From: Streptomyces pacificus | Lineage (GTDB): Bacteria; Actinomycetota; Actinomycetes; Streptomycetales; Streptomycetaceae | Direction: 5' to 3' | DNA length: 64,000 nt | Assembly: GCF_011766325.1 (NCBI RefSeq) | Contig: NZ_BLLG01000003.1 | Location: forward strand, 372,001-436,000 | Shown here: positions 54,777 to 64,000 of the stretch, piece after piece | How the letters are laid out: every line of letters begins with the position of its first letter | Numbering within the stretch: the first letter of the stretch is position 1 | The notes under the pieces: generated by a model | Databases searched by the model: none | Told to the model about the DNA's origin: nothing | The model's input: only the letters and a program-made list of their open reading frames with translations | Position numbers and translations under genes: made by a program

Positions 54777-54816
54777 CAGGGCCCGGGCAGCGCGACGGTG
54801 CGCTGCGCGGGCCCTG
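54777..54816 (+). terminator. Strong hairpin between gap and pgk
   Basis: CAGGGCCCG (54777-54785) pairs with CGGGCCCTG (54808-54816), with an inner CAGCGC / GCGCTG pairing. The stem can stop transcription or protect the gap transcript 3' end. It implies separate levels of gap and pgk. Confidence 0.8.
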
Positions 54817-54853
54817 TCGCTTGTCCCCGACCACCCTCTAGGAGCCATCAAGC

Positions 54854-56065
54854 ATGAAGACGATCGACGAACTCCTCGCCGAAGGCGTCACCGGCAAGCG
54901 GGTCTTCGTCCGTGCCGACCTGAACGTGCCCCTCGACGGCACCGCGATCACCGACGACGGCCGTATCCGCGCGGTGCTGCCGACCGTGCGGGCCCTGGCC
55001 GGCGCGGGCGCGCGGGTCGTCGTCGCCTCGCACCTCGGCCGCCCGAAAGGTGCTCCCGACCCGGCCTTCTCCCTCGCCCCGGCCGCCGCCCGGCTCGGTG
55101 AACTGCTCGGCGCGGGCGTGGCGTTCGCCACCGACACGGTCGGCGAGTCCGCCCGCGCCACCGTCGCGGTCCTCGGCGACGGCGATGTCGCCGTCCTGGA
55201 GAACCTGCGCTTCAACGCCGGGGAGACGGCCGAGGACGACGCCGAGCGCGGCGCCTTCGCCGACGAGCTCGCCTCCCTCGCCGACCTGTACGTCGGCGAC
55301 GGCTTCGGGGCCGTCCACCGCAAGCACGCCTCGGTGTACGACCTCCCGGCCCGGCTGCCGCACGCCGCCGGCTATCTGATCGCCGCCGAGGTGGCCGTGC
55401 TGCGGAGGCTCACCGAGGACGTCCAGCGGCCGTACGCGGTCGTCCTCGGCGGCGCCAAGGTCTCCGACAAGCTCGCCGTGATCGACTCGCTGCTCGGCAA
55501 GGCCGACCGCCTGCTGATCGGCGGCGGCATGGCGTACACCTTCCTCAAGGCCCAGGGCCACGAGGTCGGTGCCTCCCTGCTCCAGGAGGACCAGGTCCCG
55601 GTGGTGAAGGAGTATCTGGAGCGGGCCGAGGCGAGGGGCGTCGAGCTGGTGCTGCCGGTCGACGTGGTGGCCGCGGCCGAGTTCCCGGACCTCACGGCCA
55701 AGGCGCCCACCGAGCACGGCACGGTGGACGCCGGCGCCATCCCCGCCGACAGGCAGGGGCTGGACATCGGCCCGAAGACGTGCGAGCTGTACGCGTCCAA
55801 GATCGCCGATGCCGCCACGGTGTTCTGGAACGGCCCGCTGGGCGTCTTCGAGCACCCCGACTTCGCCGGCGGCACCCGCTCCATCGCCCGGGCGCTGCTG
55901 GACAGCACGGCCTTCACCGTCGTCGGCGGCGGCGACTCGGCCGCCGCGGTCCGCACCCTGGGCTTCGACGAAAACGCATTCGGCCATATCTCGACCGGTG
56001 GCGGGGCGAGCCTCGAGTACCTCGAGGGCAAGACCCTTCCCGGCCTCGCCGCACTGGAGGACTGA
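54854..56065 (+). CDS. pgk: Phosphoglycerate kinase
   Basis: 403 residues from ATG 54854 with TAGGAG upstream. [13 protein letters not shown] (phosphoglycerate-binding), [76 protein letters not shown], and [15 protein letters not shown] for the nucleotide site. It transfers phosphate from 1,3-bisphosphoglycerate to ADP. Length normal. Followed by tpiA after 7 bases. Confidence 0.98.
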   Translation: MKTIDELLAEGVTGKRVFVRADLNVPLDGTAITDDGRIRAVLPTVRALAGAGARVVVASHLGRPKGAPDPAFSLAPAAARLGELLGAGVAFATDTVGESARATVAVLGDGDVAVLENLRFNAGETAEDDAERGAFADELASLADLYVGDGFGAVHRKHASVYDLPARLPHAAGYLIAAEVAVLRRLTEDVQRPYAVVLGGAKVSDKLAVIDSLLGKADRLLIGGGMAYTFLKAQGHEVGASLLQEDQVPVVKEYLERAEARGVELVLPVDVVAAAEFPDLTAKAPTEHGTVDAGAIPADRQGLDIGPKTCELYASKIADAATVFWNGPLGVFEHPDFAGGTRSIARALLDSTAFTVVGGGDSAAAVRTLGFDENAFGHISTGGGASLEYLEGKTLPGLAALED

Positions 56066-56072
56066 ACCCCCT

Positions 56073-56849
56073 ATGAGCACCCGTACCCCGCTGATGGCGG
56101 GCAACTGGAAGATGAACCTCAACCACCTCGAGGCCATCGCCCACGTCCAGAAGCTCGCCTTCGCGCTGACCGACAAGGACTACGACGGCGTGGACGTCGC
56201 GGTCCTGCCCCCCTTCACCGATCTGCGCTCCGTGCAGACCCTGGTGGACGGCGACAAGCTGAAGATCGCCTACGGCGCCCAGGACCTCTCGGCGCACGAC
56301 TCCGGCGCGTACACCGGTGAGATCTCCGGCGCCATGCTCGCGAAGCTGAAGTGCACCTACGCGGTCGTCGGCCACTCGGAGCGACGCCAGTACCACGCCG
56401 AGTCCGACGAGCTGTGCAACGCCAAGGTGAAGGCCGCGTTCCGGCACGGTCTGACCCCGATCCTCTGTGTCGGCGAGGGCCTCGACGTCCGCAGGGCCGG
56501 CCGTCAGGTCCAGCACACGCTCGACCAGCTCGACGGCGGTCTGCAGGACGTCACCGCCGAGCAGGCGGAAACCCTGGTGGTCGCCTACGAGCCCGTCTGG
56601 GCCATCGGCACCGGGGAGGTCGCCACCCCTGAGGACGCCCAGGAGGTCTGCGGGGCGATCCGCGGCCGGCTCGCCGAGCTGTACGGGCAGGAGGTGGCCG
56701 ACAAGGTCCGGATCCAGTACGGCGGCTCGGTGAAGTCGGGCAACGTCGCGGCGATCATGGCGCAGCCCGACGTCGACGGCGCCCTGGTCGGCGGCGCGTC
56801 CCTCGACGTGGACGAGTTCGTCAGGATCGTGCGCTTCCGGGACCAGTGA
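56073..56849 (+). CDS. tpiA: Triosephosphate isomerase
   Basis: 258 residues from ATG 56073, 7 bases after pgk. [11 protein letters not shown] with the catalytic Lys, [11 protein letters not shown] with His101, [20 protein letters not shown] with Glu173 and the phosphate loop, and [10 protein letters not shown] / [10 protein letters not shown]. Interconverts dihydroxyacetone phosphate and GAP. Translation of tpiA is probably coupled to pgk. Confidence 0.98.
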   Translation: MSTRTPLMAGNWKMNLNHLEAIAHVQKLAFALTDKDYDGVDVAVLPPFTDLRSVQTLVDGDKLKIAYGAQDLSAHDSGAYTGEISGAMLAKLKCTYAVVGHSERRQYHAESDELCNAKVKAAFRHGLTPILCVGEGLDVRRAGRQVQHTLDQLDGGLQDVTAEQAETLVVAYEPVWAIGTGEVATPEDAQEVCGAIRGRLAELYGQEVADKVRIQYGGSVKSGNVAAIMAQPDVDGALVGGASLDVDEFVRIVRFRDQ

Positions 56850-56946
56850 GCGGAAGGTAGCGCCCGGCCGCCCTCCCGCCGCCTTCGGTGAGGGGGCCGG
56901 TCCGCGGCGAGGGTCGTGGAAACGGGTCACCTCGTCGTAGGCTTGC

Positions 56947-56975
56947 GGGGGCCGGGGCCTGCGGGCCCGGCCCCC
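56947..56975 (+). terminator. Hairpin between tpiA and secG
   Basis: GGGGGCCGGG (56947-56956) pairs with CCCGGCCCCC (56966-56975), 9-base loop, followed by GTCCTTCTGAT. A TAGGCT -10 candidate lies just before it (56938-56943), so it might also act as an attenuator of secG. Confidence 0.65.
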
Positions 56976-57031
56976 GTCCTTCTGATCAGTTGTTCAGTCT
57001 GATTCGTTCGTCCGAGGAAGTTGGTCCAGCC

Positions 57032-57268
57032 GTGGTTATGGGGTTCTCGATCGCCCTGATCGTCTTCAGCCTGCTGCTGATGCTGCTGGTGCTGATGCAC
57101 AAGGGGAAGGGCGGCGGCCTCTCCGACATGTTCGGCGGCGGCATGCAGTCGTCCGTCGGCGGCTCCTCGGTCGCCGAGCGCAACCTGGACCGCATCACGG
57201 TCGTGGTCGGTCTGATGTGGTTCGCCTGCATCGTCGTGCTCGCACTGCTGATGAAGCTGGGGGGCTGA
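57032..57268 (+). CDS. secG: Preprotein translocase subunit SecG
   Basis: 78 residues from GTG 57032 (GAGGAAG upstream; ATG 57038 also possible). Two membrane helices (FSIALIVFSLLLMLLVLMH and ITVVVGLMWFACIVVLALLM) flank the cytoplasmic loop KGKGGGLSDMFGGG characteristic of SecG. It assists SecYE-dependent export. Position after tpiA is usual in Streptomyces. Confidence 0.95.
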   Translation: MVMGFSIALIVFSLLLMLLVLMHKGKGGGLSDMFGGGMQSSVGGSSVAERNLDRITVVVGLMWFACIVVLALLMKLGG

Positions 57269-57449
57269 CCCACCGGGAGCGTCCCCGGGGCGGCCGCGGG
57301 GTGCGGATGCGGGCGCCGGGCGCGGGTCCCGGATGCGGGTCCCCGGGGCGGGTTCCCGGGCGTGGGGTGTAACTCCAATCACTGGACGAGCGTTGGGCCT
57401 TGCGTAGACTGGGGCATCCTCGAGCACCATCACGCAGGGAGTTACGACC

Positions 57450-57785
57450 GTGGCAAGTGGCAACGCGATCCGGGGAAGCCGGGTCGGCGCGGGGCCGATG
57501 GGGGAGGCTGAGCGGGGCGAGTCCGCACCGCGCCTGCGCATCTCCTTCTGGTGCTCGAACGGGCACGAGACTCAGCCGAGCTTCGCCAGTGACGCACAGG
57601 TTCCGGACAGCTGGGACTGCCCGCGCTGCGGGTTCCCGGCCGGCCAGGACCGGGACAACCCCCCGGCCCCACCGCGCACCGAGCCGTACAAGACGCACCT
57701 CGCGTATGTGCGCGAGCGCCGCAGCGACGCGGACGGCGAGGCCATCCTCGCCGAGGCGCTCGCAAAGCTCCGGGGCGAGATCTGA
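57450..57785 (+). CDS. rbpA: RbpA-family RNA polymerase-binding protein (probable RbpB paralogue)
   Basis: 111 residues from GTG 57450 (AGGGAG upstream). RbpA core: IRGSRVGAG at the N-terminus, a zinc-like module [29 protein letters not shown] read in pieces (C..H...C..C), then [31 protein letters not shown] resembling the sigma-interacting helix. RbpA binds RNA polymerase and sigma factors and aids open complex formation. Main RbpA proteins have more basic and longer tails, and Streptomyces has a second paralogue, RbpB. The glycolysis location suggests this is the paralogue; that is inference. TAGACT (57405-57410) is a plausible -10. Confidence 0.85.
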   Translation: MASGNAIRGSRVGAGPMGEAERGESAPRLRISFWCSNGHETQPSFASDAQVPDSWDCPRCGFPAGQDRDNPPAPPRTEPYKTHLAYVRERRSDADGEAILAEALAKLRGEI

Positions 57786-57796
57786 TCAGCTGACGC

Positions 57797-57846
57797 CGGG
57801 CCCGGCCGGCGGCGGGATCCTCAGATCCCGCCGCCGGCCGGGCCCG
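57797..57846 (+). terminator. Perfect 23-bp hairpin after the RbpA-family gene
   Basis: 57797-57819 and 57824-57846 are exact complements across CTCA. The strongest hairpin in this window, 12 bases after the stop. Confidence 0.9.
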
Positions 57847-57954
57847 ATGCGTTGCCGCCCGCACGCCGTTGCGCCGCGTCGGCCGCCCCGCCGATCAACT
57901 AGGTTGATGGGGCAGCGGGGCACTCAGTCAGGTACGAGAAGAAGTGGGCTGAAG

Positions 57955-59619
57955 ATGAACGCAATCCGGCTCAACCGGAGGCCCGAATGGGCCGCTCTGA
58001 CCAAGCACCGCGAGCAGATGGCGGACACGCATCTGCGGGAGCTCTTCGCCGCGGATCCCGGGCGCGGCAGCCGGTACACCCTGAGGGCCGGCGATCTGCA
58101 CCTCGACTACTCCAAGCACCGGGTGACCGACGAGACGCTGGCGCTGCTGAGGGACCTCGCCGCCGCCACCGGGGTCGCCGGTCTGCGGGACGCCATGTTC
58201 CGCGGCGAGAAGATCAACATCACGGAGGACCGGGCGGTGCTGCACCTCGCGCTGCGCGCGCCCCGCGACGCGGTCATCGAGGTCGACGGCGAGAACGTCG
58301 TGCCGGCCGTGCACGCCGTACTCGACAAGATGAGCGCCTTCGCCGAGCAGGTCCGCTCGGGCCGCTGGACCGGACACACCGGCAGGCCCATCAGGAACAT
58401 CGTCAACATCGGGATCGGCGGCTCCGACCTCGGCCCCGCGATGGCCTACGAGGCGCTGCGCGCCTACACCGCACGGGACCTGGTGTTCCGCTTCGTCTCG
58501 AACGTGGACGGCGCCGATCTCCACGAGGCGGTCACCGGCCTCGACCCCGGCGAGACGCTGTTCGTCATCGCCTCCAAGACGTTCACCACCGTGGAGACCA
58601 TCACCAACGCCACCACCGCCCGCGAGTGGCTCCTCACCGGGCTCGGAGCCGACCGGGAGGCCGTGGCCAGGCACTTCGTCGCGCTGTCCAGCAACGCGGA
58701 CCGGGTCGCCGACTTCGGCATCGACGTCGCGAACATGTTCGAGTTCTGGGACTGGGTCGGCGGCCGCTACTCCTACGACTCGGCCATCGGCCTGTCGCTG
58801 ATGATCGCCATCGGCCCGGACCGCTTCCGCGAGATGCTGGACGGCTTCCACCTCGTCGACGAGCACTTCCGCACGGCCCCGCCGGAGCGGAACGCGCCGA
58901 TGCTGATGGGCCTCCTCGGCATCTGGTACGGCGACTTCCTCGGCGCCCAGTCGCACGCGGTCCTCCCGTACTCGCACTATCTGAGCAGGTTCACCGCGTA
59001 TCTGCAGCAGCTGGACATGGAGTCGAACGGCAAGTCCGTCGACCGCGAGGGCGAGCCCGTGGACTGGCAGACGGGCCCCGTCGTCTGGGGCACCCCGGGT
59101 ACCAACGGCCAGCACGCCTATTACCAGCTGATCCACCAGGGCACCAAGCTCGTCCCGGCCGACTTCATCGGCTTCGCCGAGCCCGTCGACGAGCTGCCGC
59201 CGGGCCCGGCGGGCCACCACGACCTGCTGATGGCCAACTTCTTCGCCCAGACCCAGGCGCTGGCCTTCGGCAAGACCCCCGAGGAGGTGCGGGCGGAGGA
59301 CGTGCCCGAGGAACTGGTGCCGCACAAGACCTTCCGCGGCAACCACCCCACCACCACGATCCTCGCCGGCAAGCTGACGCCCTCCGTCCTCGGCCAGCTC
59401 GTGGCGCTCTACGAGCACAAGGTGTTCGTCCAGGGCGCCGTCTGGAACATCGACTCCTTCGACCAATGGGGCGTCGAGCTCGGCAAGGTCCTGGCCAAGC
59501 GCCTGGAGCCGGTGCTCACCGAGGGCCGCGGCGGCGGCGACCTCGACAGCTCCACCGCCGCGCTGGTGTCCGCCTACCGCACGCTGCGGGGCCGAAGCCC
59601 GCTCGGCGGCGGGGCGTAG
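57955..59619 (+). CDS. pgi: Glucose-6-phosphate isomerase
   Basis: 554 residues from ATG 57955. [49 protein letters not shown], the Glu/His active-site region [26 protein letters not shown] and [20 protein letters not shown], and catalytic Lys in the [19 protein letters not shown] signature. Interconverts glucose 6-phosphate and fructose 6-phosphate. Convergent with the pgl-opcA unit three genes away. Confidence 0.98.
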   Translation: MNAIRLNRRPEWAALTKHREQMADTHLRELFAADPGRGSRYTLRAGDLHLDYSKHRVTDETLALLRDLAAATGVAGLRDAMFRGEKINITEDRAVLHLALRAPRDAVIEVDGENVVPAVHAVLDKMSAFAEQVRSGRWTGHTGRPIRNIVNIGIGGSDLGPAMAYEALRAYTARDLVFRFVSNVDGADLHEAVTGLDPGETLFVIASKTFTTVETITNATTAREWLLTGLGADREAVARHFVALSSNADRVADFGIDVANMFEFWDWVGGRYSYDSAIGLSLMIAIGPDRFREMLDGFHLVDEHFRTAPPERNAPMLMGLLGIWYGDFLGAQSHAVLPYSHYLSRFTAYLQQLDMESNGKSVDREGEPVDWQTGPVVWGTPGTNGQHAYYQLIHQGTKLVPADFIGFAEPVDELPPGPAGHHDLLMANFFAQTQALAFGKTPEEVRAEDVPEELVPHKTFRGNHPTTTILAGKLTPSVLGQLVALYEHKVFVQGAVWNIDSFDQWGVELGKVLAKRLEPVLTEGRGGGDLDSSTAALVSAYRTLRGRSPLGGGA

Positions 59620-59633
59620 GGGCGGCGGACCCG

Positions 59634-60158
59634 ATGACGGGGGACCTGCCCGTGGAGGGACCGGAGGAGGGCGCCGTCCGGCTGCGGCCGCCGAGGAACA
59701 GGCTGAACGCACGGGCTGTCCCGTGGTGGCGGGCCCGCTGCCTGCTGACGACGGCCGCGCCGGTGGCGGTGCTCGCCGCCCTGGGCGCGTTCGCCGGGCC
59801 CGCCGGGACCTGGCTGCGGTACGCGGCCGCGGCCGTCGCGGTCCTCGGTCTGGCGGGCACGGCCCTCCTCCCGGCCTGGTGGTACCGGGTGCACCGCTGG
59901 GAGGTCACGGACGAGGCCGTCTACCTCCGCACCGGTGCCCTCTGGCAGGAGTGGCGGATCGCGCCGATGTCCCGGATCCAGACCGTCGACACCCTGCGCG
60001 GCCCGCTGGAGCAGCTCTTCCGGCTGGCCTCGGTCACCGTGACCACCGCCTCCGCCAAGGGCGCGCTCAGGATCGAGGGCCTGGACCACGAGGCCGCGGC
60101 GGCACTGGCCGAGCGGCTCACCCGGATCACCCAGGCCACCCCCGGGGACGCCACATGA
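59634..60158 (+). CDS. PH-domain (bPH2/YdbS-like) membrane protein
   Basis: 174 residues from ATG 59634. Two adjacent membrane helices (LLTTAAPVAVLAALGAFAGPAG and YAAAAVAVLGLAGTALLPAWW) are followed by a bacterial PH2 domain: HRWEVTDEAVYLRTGALWQEWRIAPMSRIQTVDTLRGPLEQLFRLASVTVTTA read in pieces. It overlaps the next gene (ATGA). Function unknown; these YdbS/YdbT pairs are thought to be membrane accessory proteins. Confidence 0.85.
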   Translation: MTGDLPVEGPEEGAVRLRPPRNRLNARAVPWWRARCLLTTAAPVAVLAALGAFAGPAGTWLRYAAAAVAVLGLAGTALLPAWWYRVHRWEVTDEAVYLRTGALWQEWRIAPMSRIQTVDTLRGPLEQLFRLASVTVTTASAKGALRIEGLDHEAAAALAERLTRITQATPGDAT

Positions 60159-61801
60159 AAGCGGCGGGCGCCCCGGACGGGGGCTGGCAGCGGCTCGACC
60201 CGCGCACCGTGCTCGTCACGGCCGCCGTGATGGGCGGAGTGGCGGGCGGCGCCGGGCTGCCCGTGCTGCTGGGGCTCGCCGGGAGCATGCCGTGGTGGCA
60301 GGCGCTGGGCTGGGTGCTGGCCGGGGCCCTGGTGCTCGTCGCCGGGGCGGCGGGCGCGGACTGGCTCCGCTGGCGGCGCACGCGGTACCGCATCGGAGCC
60401 GAGCGTGCCGAACTCCGCACCGGACTGCTGCTGGTCAAGCGGCGCTCCCTGGCGCGCGAGCGCATCCGCACCGTCGATCTGACGGCCTCTGTGCTGCTGC
60501 GGATACTCGGCCTGGTCAAGGTGCGAATCGGCACCGGGGAGCACACCGGCGGCGGGGAGTCCACGCTGGAACTCGACCCGGTCTCCCGGGCCGAGGGGGA
60601 GCGCCTGCGCCGGGAACTGCTGGCTGGGCGGTCCGCCCGGGTAGCGCAGGCCGCCCGGGAAGGGCTGCTCGCGGCCCTCGACCCCCGCTGGATCCGCTAT
60701 GCGCCGGTGTCCTTCGTCGCGCCGCTCCTCGGCGGCGCGGCGGTCGGCGCGGTCATGCAGCTGAGCCAGTGGTTCGGGGTGCAGGCCGAGGTGGTCGGCT
60801 GGGTCGGCGAGCGGTTGCTGGACACCCCGCTGCTCTGGGCGGCCGTGGTGCTGGCCGGGCTGGCGCTGGCCGCCGGGGCCGTCGGAGCGCTCGGCCTCTG
60901 GCTGGAGATGTGGTTCGGCTACCGGCTGGAACGCGAGCGGGGCGGCACCCTGCGGCTGCGCCGGGGGCTGCTCACCTCCCGCTCGCTGTCGATCGAGGAA
61001 CGCCGGCTGCGCGGAGTGGAACTGGTCGAGCCCCTCGGTGTGCGGCTCTGCGGCGCCGCACGGGTGGACGCCGTGGCGACCGGCCTGGTCAAGGACGACG
61101 AGGGCAGGAACTCGGCGCACCGGACCCTGCTGCCGCCCGCGCCCGGTCCGGTCGCCGGCGCCGTGGTGGCACGGGTGCTGCGGGAGCCGGTCCCGCCGAC
61201 CGGTACGCCGCTCATCCCCCATCCCCGCGCGGCGCGCACCCGCCGACTGCGCTGGGCCCTGACCGCCGCCCTGGCACCCGTCCTGCTGCTCGTCGCGCTG
61301 GGGCTGTTCCTGGCGGACGTCCTGCCGCTGTACGCCGCCGCGGTGTGCGGTGCGCTCTTCGTACCGCTCTCGGTGCTGCTGGCGCTGGACGCGTACCGCG
61401 CTCTGGGCCACGCCCTCGACGGCGACTACCTGGTCGCCCGCTCGGGGACCGTCCGGCGGGCCACGGTGGCGCTGCGGCGCGGCGGCGTCATCGGCTGGAC
61501 GCTGAAGCAGTCGTGGTTCCAGCGCCGCGCCGGGGTGCTCACCCTGACCGCCACCACGGCTGCGGGTGACGGCGCGTACCCGGTGTACGACGCCGACGCG
61601 CACGAGATCCTCGACTTCGCCGCCCGCGCGGTACCCGGGCTGCTGGAACCGTTCCTCGAGCGGCCGGGCGGGGGCGAAGGCCCCGGGGGCGGTGGCGGGG
61701 GCGAAGGCCCCGCCGGAGGAGAGAGGCGCGGCGGGGACGGAGCGCAAGAAGGCCACGGCGGAGGCGACAGGCGTCGCGGGGACGGCGCGTACGGGACGTG
61801 A
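60155..61801 (+). CDS. PH-domain (YdbT-like) membrane protein
   Basis: 548 residues with start overlapping the previous stop. Three bPH2 domains alternate with paired membrane helices: YRIGAERAELRTGLLLVKRRSLARERIRTVDLTA, YRLERERGGTLRLRRGLLTSRSLSIEERRLRGVEL, and LDGDYLVARSGTVRRATVALRRGGVIGWTLKQSWFQRRAG, read in segments. Gly/Glu-rich C-terminal tail. The domain organisation is that of YdbT. Forms an operon and probably a complex with the YdbS-like protein. Confidence 0.88.
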   Translation: MKAAGAPDGGWQRLDPRTVLVTAAVMGGVAGGAGLPVLLGLAGSMPWWQALGWVLAGALVLVAGAAGADWLRWRRTRYRIGAERAELRTGLLLVKRRSLARERIRTVDLTASVLLRILGLVKVRIGTGEHTGGGESTLELDPVSRAEGERLRRELLAGRSARVAQAAREGLLAALDPRWIRYAPVSFVAPLLGGAAVGAVMQLSQWFGVQAEVVGWVGERLLDTPLLWAAVVLAGLALAAGAVGALGLWLEMWFGYRLERERGGTLRLRRGLLTSRSLSIEERRLRGVELVEPLGVRLCGAARVDAVATGLVKDDEGRNSAHRTLLPPAPGPVAGAVVARVLREPVPPTGTPLIPHPRAARTRRLRWALTAALAPVLLLVALGLFLADVLPLYAAAVCGALFVPLSVLLALDAYRALGHALDGDYLVARSGTVRRATVALRRGGVIGWTLKQSWFQRRAGVLTLTATTAAGDGAYPVYDADAHEILDFAARAVPGLLEPFLERPGGGEGPGGGGGGEGPAGGERRGGDGAQEGHGGGDRRRGDGAYGT

Positions 61802-61843
61802 GCGGCGCCACGTCCGGAGCGGGCGATTCCACCCGTCGGATCC

Positions 61844-62710
61844 ATGATCATGACTCTCATGAACATCTCAGCAGATCGCCGTTCGGTGCTCACCGCGCTC
61901 GTCGGAGCCGCCGTCGGCGGCTCCGTCCTCGGCGGATTCGGGGCCCCGCCCGCGTACGCCACCGGTGAGAACGACGTCTACGCGTCCAACACCGACCTCT
62001 ACACCACGCTCGCGGGCAGGGAGGGCACCGACTTCGGCCGTCGCTGGAAACGCCATCAGCACGCCGACGAGAGCCGGACGGGAACAGCGCCGTTCAACCG
62101 GACGACGGTCATGGCGCTGCACGGGGGCGGCATCGAGGGCGGCACCTCCGAACTCTGCCTGGGGATCGCCGGCTACCACCCCGCCACCCTCGAAACCGTG
62201 CAGGACGGCCGTCCCGTGCATGACTACTGGATGTTCGAGGGGCTGCGCTCCTCCGGCAACCGGGAACTCCACGTCACGTCCACGAACTGCGACGACCGGA
62301 TCGCCCTCGCCTTGGCCGAGGGCAGTCTCAACGTGTTGAGCCTGCACGGCTGTACGGCCGCCCAGGCCGGCGCCCCGGCCTCCGCTCCGGAGGCGGTCGT
62401 GGTCGGTGGCGGCAGCGGCGACTTCAAGGATGCCCTGCACCTGGAGCTGGGGAAGGCCGGGTTCACCACGATCGACGGCTCCGAAGTGCCGGATCTCGCG
62501 GGCGTCAAGCCCGGCAACCCCTGCAACCGCACCCTGCTCGGCGAGGGCGCCCAGCTGGAACTCACCGCGGAACTGCGCGTCGCGATGTTCGGGGTCTACA
62601 CCAACGCGGGACGCCCCGGGAGCACCACCGAGGTGTTCTGGCGCTTCACGGCCGCCGCGCGGGCGGCGGTGGCTCGTCTGGAAGCCCAGCCGGGCCAGAT
62701 CCTGCTGTGA
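61844..62710 (+). CDS. Exported poly-gamma-glutamate hydrolase-family protein
   Basis: Up to 288 residues. ATG 61844 or 61859 could start; both lie in the CATGATCATG element and neither has a ribosome site. A twin-arginine signal (ADRRSVLTALVGAAVGG) leads to cleavage near AYA/TGE. The domain has ALHGGGIEGGTSELC (metal His and Glu), YDYW-type residues, LHVTSTNCDD and VLSLHGC, similar to phage PghP zinc hydrolases of poly-gamma-glutamate. Substrate in Streptomyces unknown. Convergent with pgl. Confidence 0.83.
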   Translation: MIMTLMNISADRRSVLTALVGAAVGGSVLGGFGAPPAYATGENDVYASNTDLYTTLAGREGTDFGRRWKRHQHADESRTGTAPFNRTTVMALHGGGIEGGTSELCLGIAGYHPATLETVQDGRPVHDYWMFEGLRSSGNRELHVTSTNCDDRIALALAEGSLNVLSLHGCTAAQAGAPASAPEAVVVGGGSGDFKDALHLELGKAGFTTIDGSEVPDLAGVKPGNPCNRTLLGEGAQLELTAELRVAMFGVYTNAGRPGSTTEVFWRFTAAARAAVARLEAQPGQILL

Positions 62711-62891
62711 CGGCCGGCGCGCGCCGGGATGGCGTACTCCCCGTCGCGACGCCCGGCACTGCAGGTCCGGCGCATCGCCGCGCAGCCGGCTCAGCCGATG
62801 GGGCCCATGACGAGGCCGGTCCGGCGCCTTGCGCTGCACCGGACCGGATGCCGCGCCGCTGTCTGACGCACTCGCACGGAGCGAGGCCGTG

Positions 62892-63698
62892 TCAGGCCAA
62901 GGCGGGCGGGTAGAGGTCGCGCGGCAGCTGGGAGGCGGCCGCCGCGTCCAGCAGCCACAGCGTCCGCGACCTGCCGTATGCGCCGGCCGCCGGGGCCTGG
63001 ATCTCGCCCGCGCCCGACAGGGCGATGCGCGCGGCGCCCGCCTTGTCCTCGCCGGCCGCGAGCAGCCACACCTCGCGCGCCGACCGGATCGCCGGGAGCG
63101 TCAGGGTGACGCGCGTCGGCGGGGGCTTCGGCGCCCCGTGGACGCCGACGACCGTGCGCTCGGTCTCCCGCACCGCGGGAAGCTCGGGGAACAGCGACGC
63201 GACGTGGGTGTCCGGGCCGACACCCAGCATCAGCACGTCGAACGCCGGCACGTCGCCGCCCGCGGCCGCGGCCGCCGACCGGTAGTGCTCGGGCTCCGCG
63301 GCGGCGGCCAGCTCCGCTGCGTACGCCGCTGCCGCGGCGTCCGGGTCGCCGCCGTGCGGCCCGTCCGACGCGGGCATCGGATGCACCCGGGCCGGGTCGA
63401 GCGGCACCGAGTCCAGCAGCGCCTCGCGGGCCTGGGTGACGTTGCGCTCCGGATCCCCCTCGGGAAGGAAGCGCTCATCGCCCCACCAGAGGTCCAGCCG
63501 ATTCCAGTCGACGGCGTCCCGCGCGGGCGCCGCGGCGAGCGCGGCCAGCAGGCCGTTGCCGTTGCGCCCGCCGGTGAGGACGACCGACGCCGAGCCCCGG
63601 GCGGCCTGGGCGTCCACGATCTTCGTGATCAGCCGTGCCGCCGCGGCCCGGGCCATCAGCTCCTTGTCGCGGTGGACGACGAGTTGCGGGGTGCTCAT
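62892..63698 (-). CDS. pgl: 6-phosphogluconolactonase
   Basis: 268 residues from ATG 63698, overlapping the opcA stop by four bases. LVVHRDKELMARAAAARL, ASVVLTGGRNGNGLLAAL, WNRLDLWWGDERFLPEGDPERNVTQAREALLD and FDVLMLGVGPDTHVASLFPELPA are the SugarP isomerase-like lactonase motifs. It hydrolyses 6-phosphogluconolactone to 6-phosphogluconate. RNG replaces the more common TGGxTP in the substrate loop; the family is otherwise clear. Confidence 0.96.
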   Translation of the reverse strand: MSTPQLVVHRDKELMARAAAARLITKIVDAQAARGSASVVLTGGRNGNGLLAALAAAPARDAVDWNRLDLWWGDERFLPEGDPERNVTQAREALLDSVPLDPARVHPMPASDGPHGGDPDAAAAAYAAELAAAAEPEHYRSAAAAAGGDVPAFDVLMLGVGPDTHVASLFPELPAVRETERTVVGVHGAPKPPPTRVTLTLPAIRSAREVWLLAAGEDKAGAARIALSGAGEIQAPAAGAYGRSRTLWLLDAAAASQLPRDLYPPALA

Positions 63699-64000
63699 TT
63701 CGACGCCGCCCTCCTCGCCGGTGCCTTCGCGGAGGCCTTGCCGCCGCTTCCTTCCCCGCCCCTCGCTGCGGCCTTGTCCGCGGCTTCGTCCGTGTCCTTC
63801 CCAGGGACCGGCTCCGCGGTCGGGTCCGGGCGCCTCGCCGTGCTCCGCCTCGCGGCGGAGCCGCCGCCGGCCGCATCGGCCCGCTCGTTCAGCCGGCCGA
63901 CCCCGAACCGCAGCGTCGTGGCGTATATGTCGTCCGGGTCCAGCCGCCGCAGCTCCTCGGCCAGCAGCTCGGCGGTGTCACGCCGCTTCAGCGCCACCGC
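63695..64000 (-). CDS. opcA: Glucose-6-phosphate dehydrogenase assembly protein OpcA, C-terminal part
   Basis: The gene runs off the window end; about 101 C-terminal residues are visible. VALKRRDTAELLAEELRRLDPDDIYATTLRFGV matches the OpcA C-terminus (read in two pieces). After this comes a Lys/Ala/Gly-rich extension (KAAARGGEGSGGKASAKAPARRAASK type) not conserved in length. OpcA activates Zwf. The ATG shown at 63997 is internal. The stop overlaps pgl, so opcA and pgl are translationally coupled in the zwf-opcA-pgl unit. Confidence 0.93.
   Translation of the reverse strand, partial: AVALKRRDTAELLAEELRRLDPDDIYATTLRFGVGRLNERADAAGGGSAARRSTARRPDPTAEPVPGKDTDEAADKAAARGGEGSGGKASAKAPARRAASK

Overview
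This is a gene-dense, very GC-rich stretch of an actinobacterial chromosome, almost certainly Streptomyces. The indicators are a long chaplin with a sortase signal, WhiA, mycothiol-dependent enzymes, an RbpA-family protein, Tat/Sec-exported hydrolases, and a gene order (polA ... rpsA, coaE ... uvrB, TerD, terC ... uvrA ... uvrC-rapZ-yvcK-whiA ... gap-pgk-tpiA-secG ... pgi ... pgl-opcA) that matches the conserved Streptomyces core chromosome. I see no prophage, CRISPR array, rRNA, tRNA or complete insertion sequence.

Layout. 1-9.8 kb: 3' end of polA, a DUF4184 membrane protein, an exported lytic transglycosylase with an Ig-like tail, DUF3068, a wrecked hrpB helicase relic, a methyltransferase, rpsA behind a clear vegetative promoter and long leader, and a PAC2 protein. 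9.8-17 kb: coaE, a 60-bp hairpin repeat array, two small envelope genes, a slipin, and a SNF2 ATPase/SWIM zinc-finger pair. 17-27 kb (more accessory): chaplin, aminotransferase divergent from an HxlR regulator, psuG-psuK pseudouridine catabolism, a repeat-rich exported protein, a C39-like exported protein, a cupin pseudogene and an MFS transporter. 27-36 kb: uvrB, TerD, a TerD/FtsK-like fusion, a Mn-type (yybP-ykoY) riboswitch with terC, a small conserved protein, an MBL hydrolase and a mycothiol-dependent enzyme. 36-50 kb: uvrA, a PfkB kinase, a Rieske protein, an HTH protein, the uvrC-rapZ-yvcK-whiA operon and a MarR/MFS pair. 50-64 kb: a large exported zinc carboxypeptidase, the lower glycolysis operon (gap, pgk, tpiA) with secG, an RbpA-family gene, pgi, two PH-domain membrane proteins, a poly-gamma-glutamate hydrolase-like protein, pgl and the end of opcA.

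How genes work together. UvrABC and DNA polymerase I together carry out nucleotide excision repair. uvrB and uvrC both have promoter sequences fitting the PafBC (RecA-independent, LexA-independent) DNA-damage motif, placed so the transcript would start at the start codon. gap/pgk/tpiA/pgi and pgl/opcA cover glycolysis and the entry to the pentose phosphate pathway. psuG and psuK form a pseudouridine degradation pair. rapZ, yvcK and whiA link central carbon/cell-wall signalling to sporulation.

The most interesting points are: (1) the riboswitch before terC, with visible P1 pairing and an aptamer segment that can pair with the ribosome binding site; (2) the PafBC-type promoters on uvrB and uvrC; (3) a sigma-BldN-like promoter before the chaplin; (4) an unusual TerD protein fused to an FtsK-like region lacking a P-loop; (5) a shared CATGATCATG palindrome at the starts of two exported hydrolase genes; and (6) two gene relics (hrpB, cupin) whose inactivating changes can be read directly. 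All functional statements are from reading the sequence and family knowledge; nothing was computed or searched.
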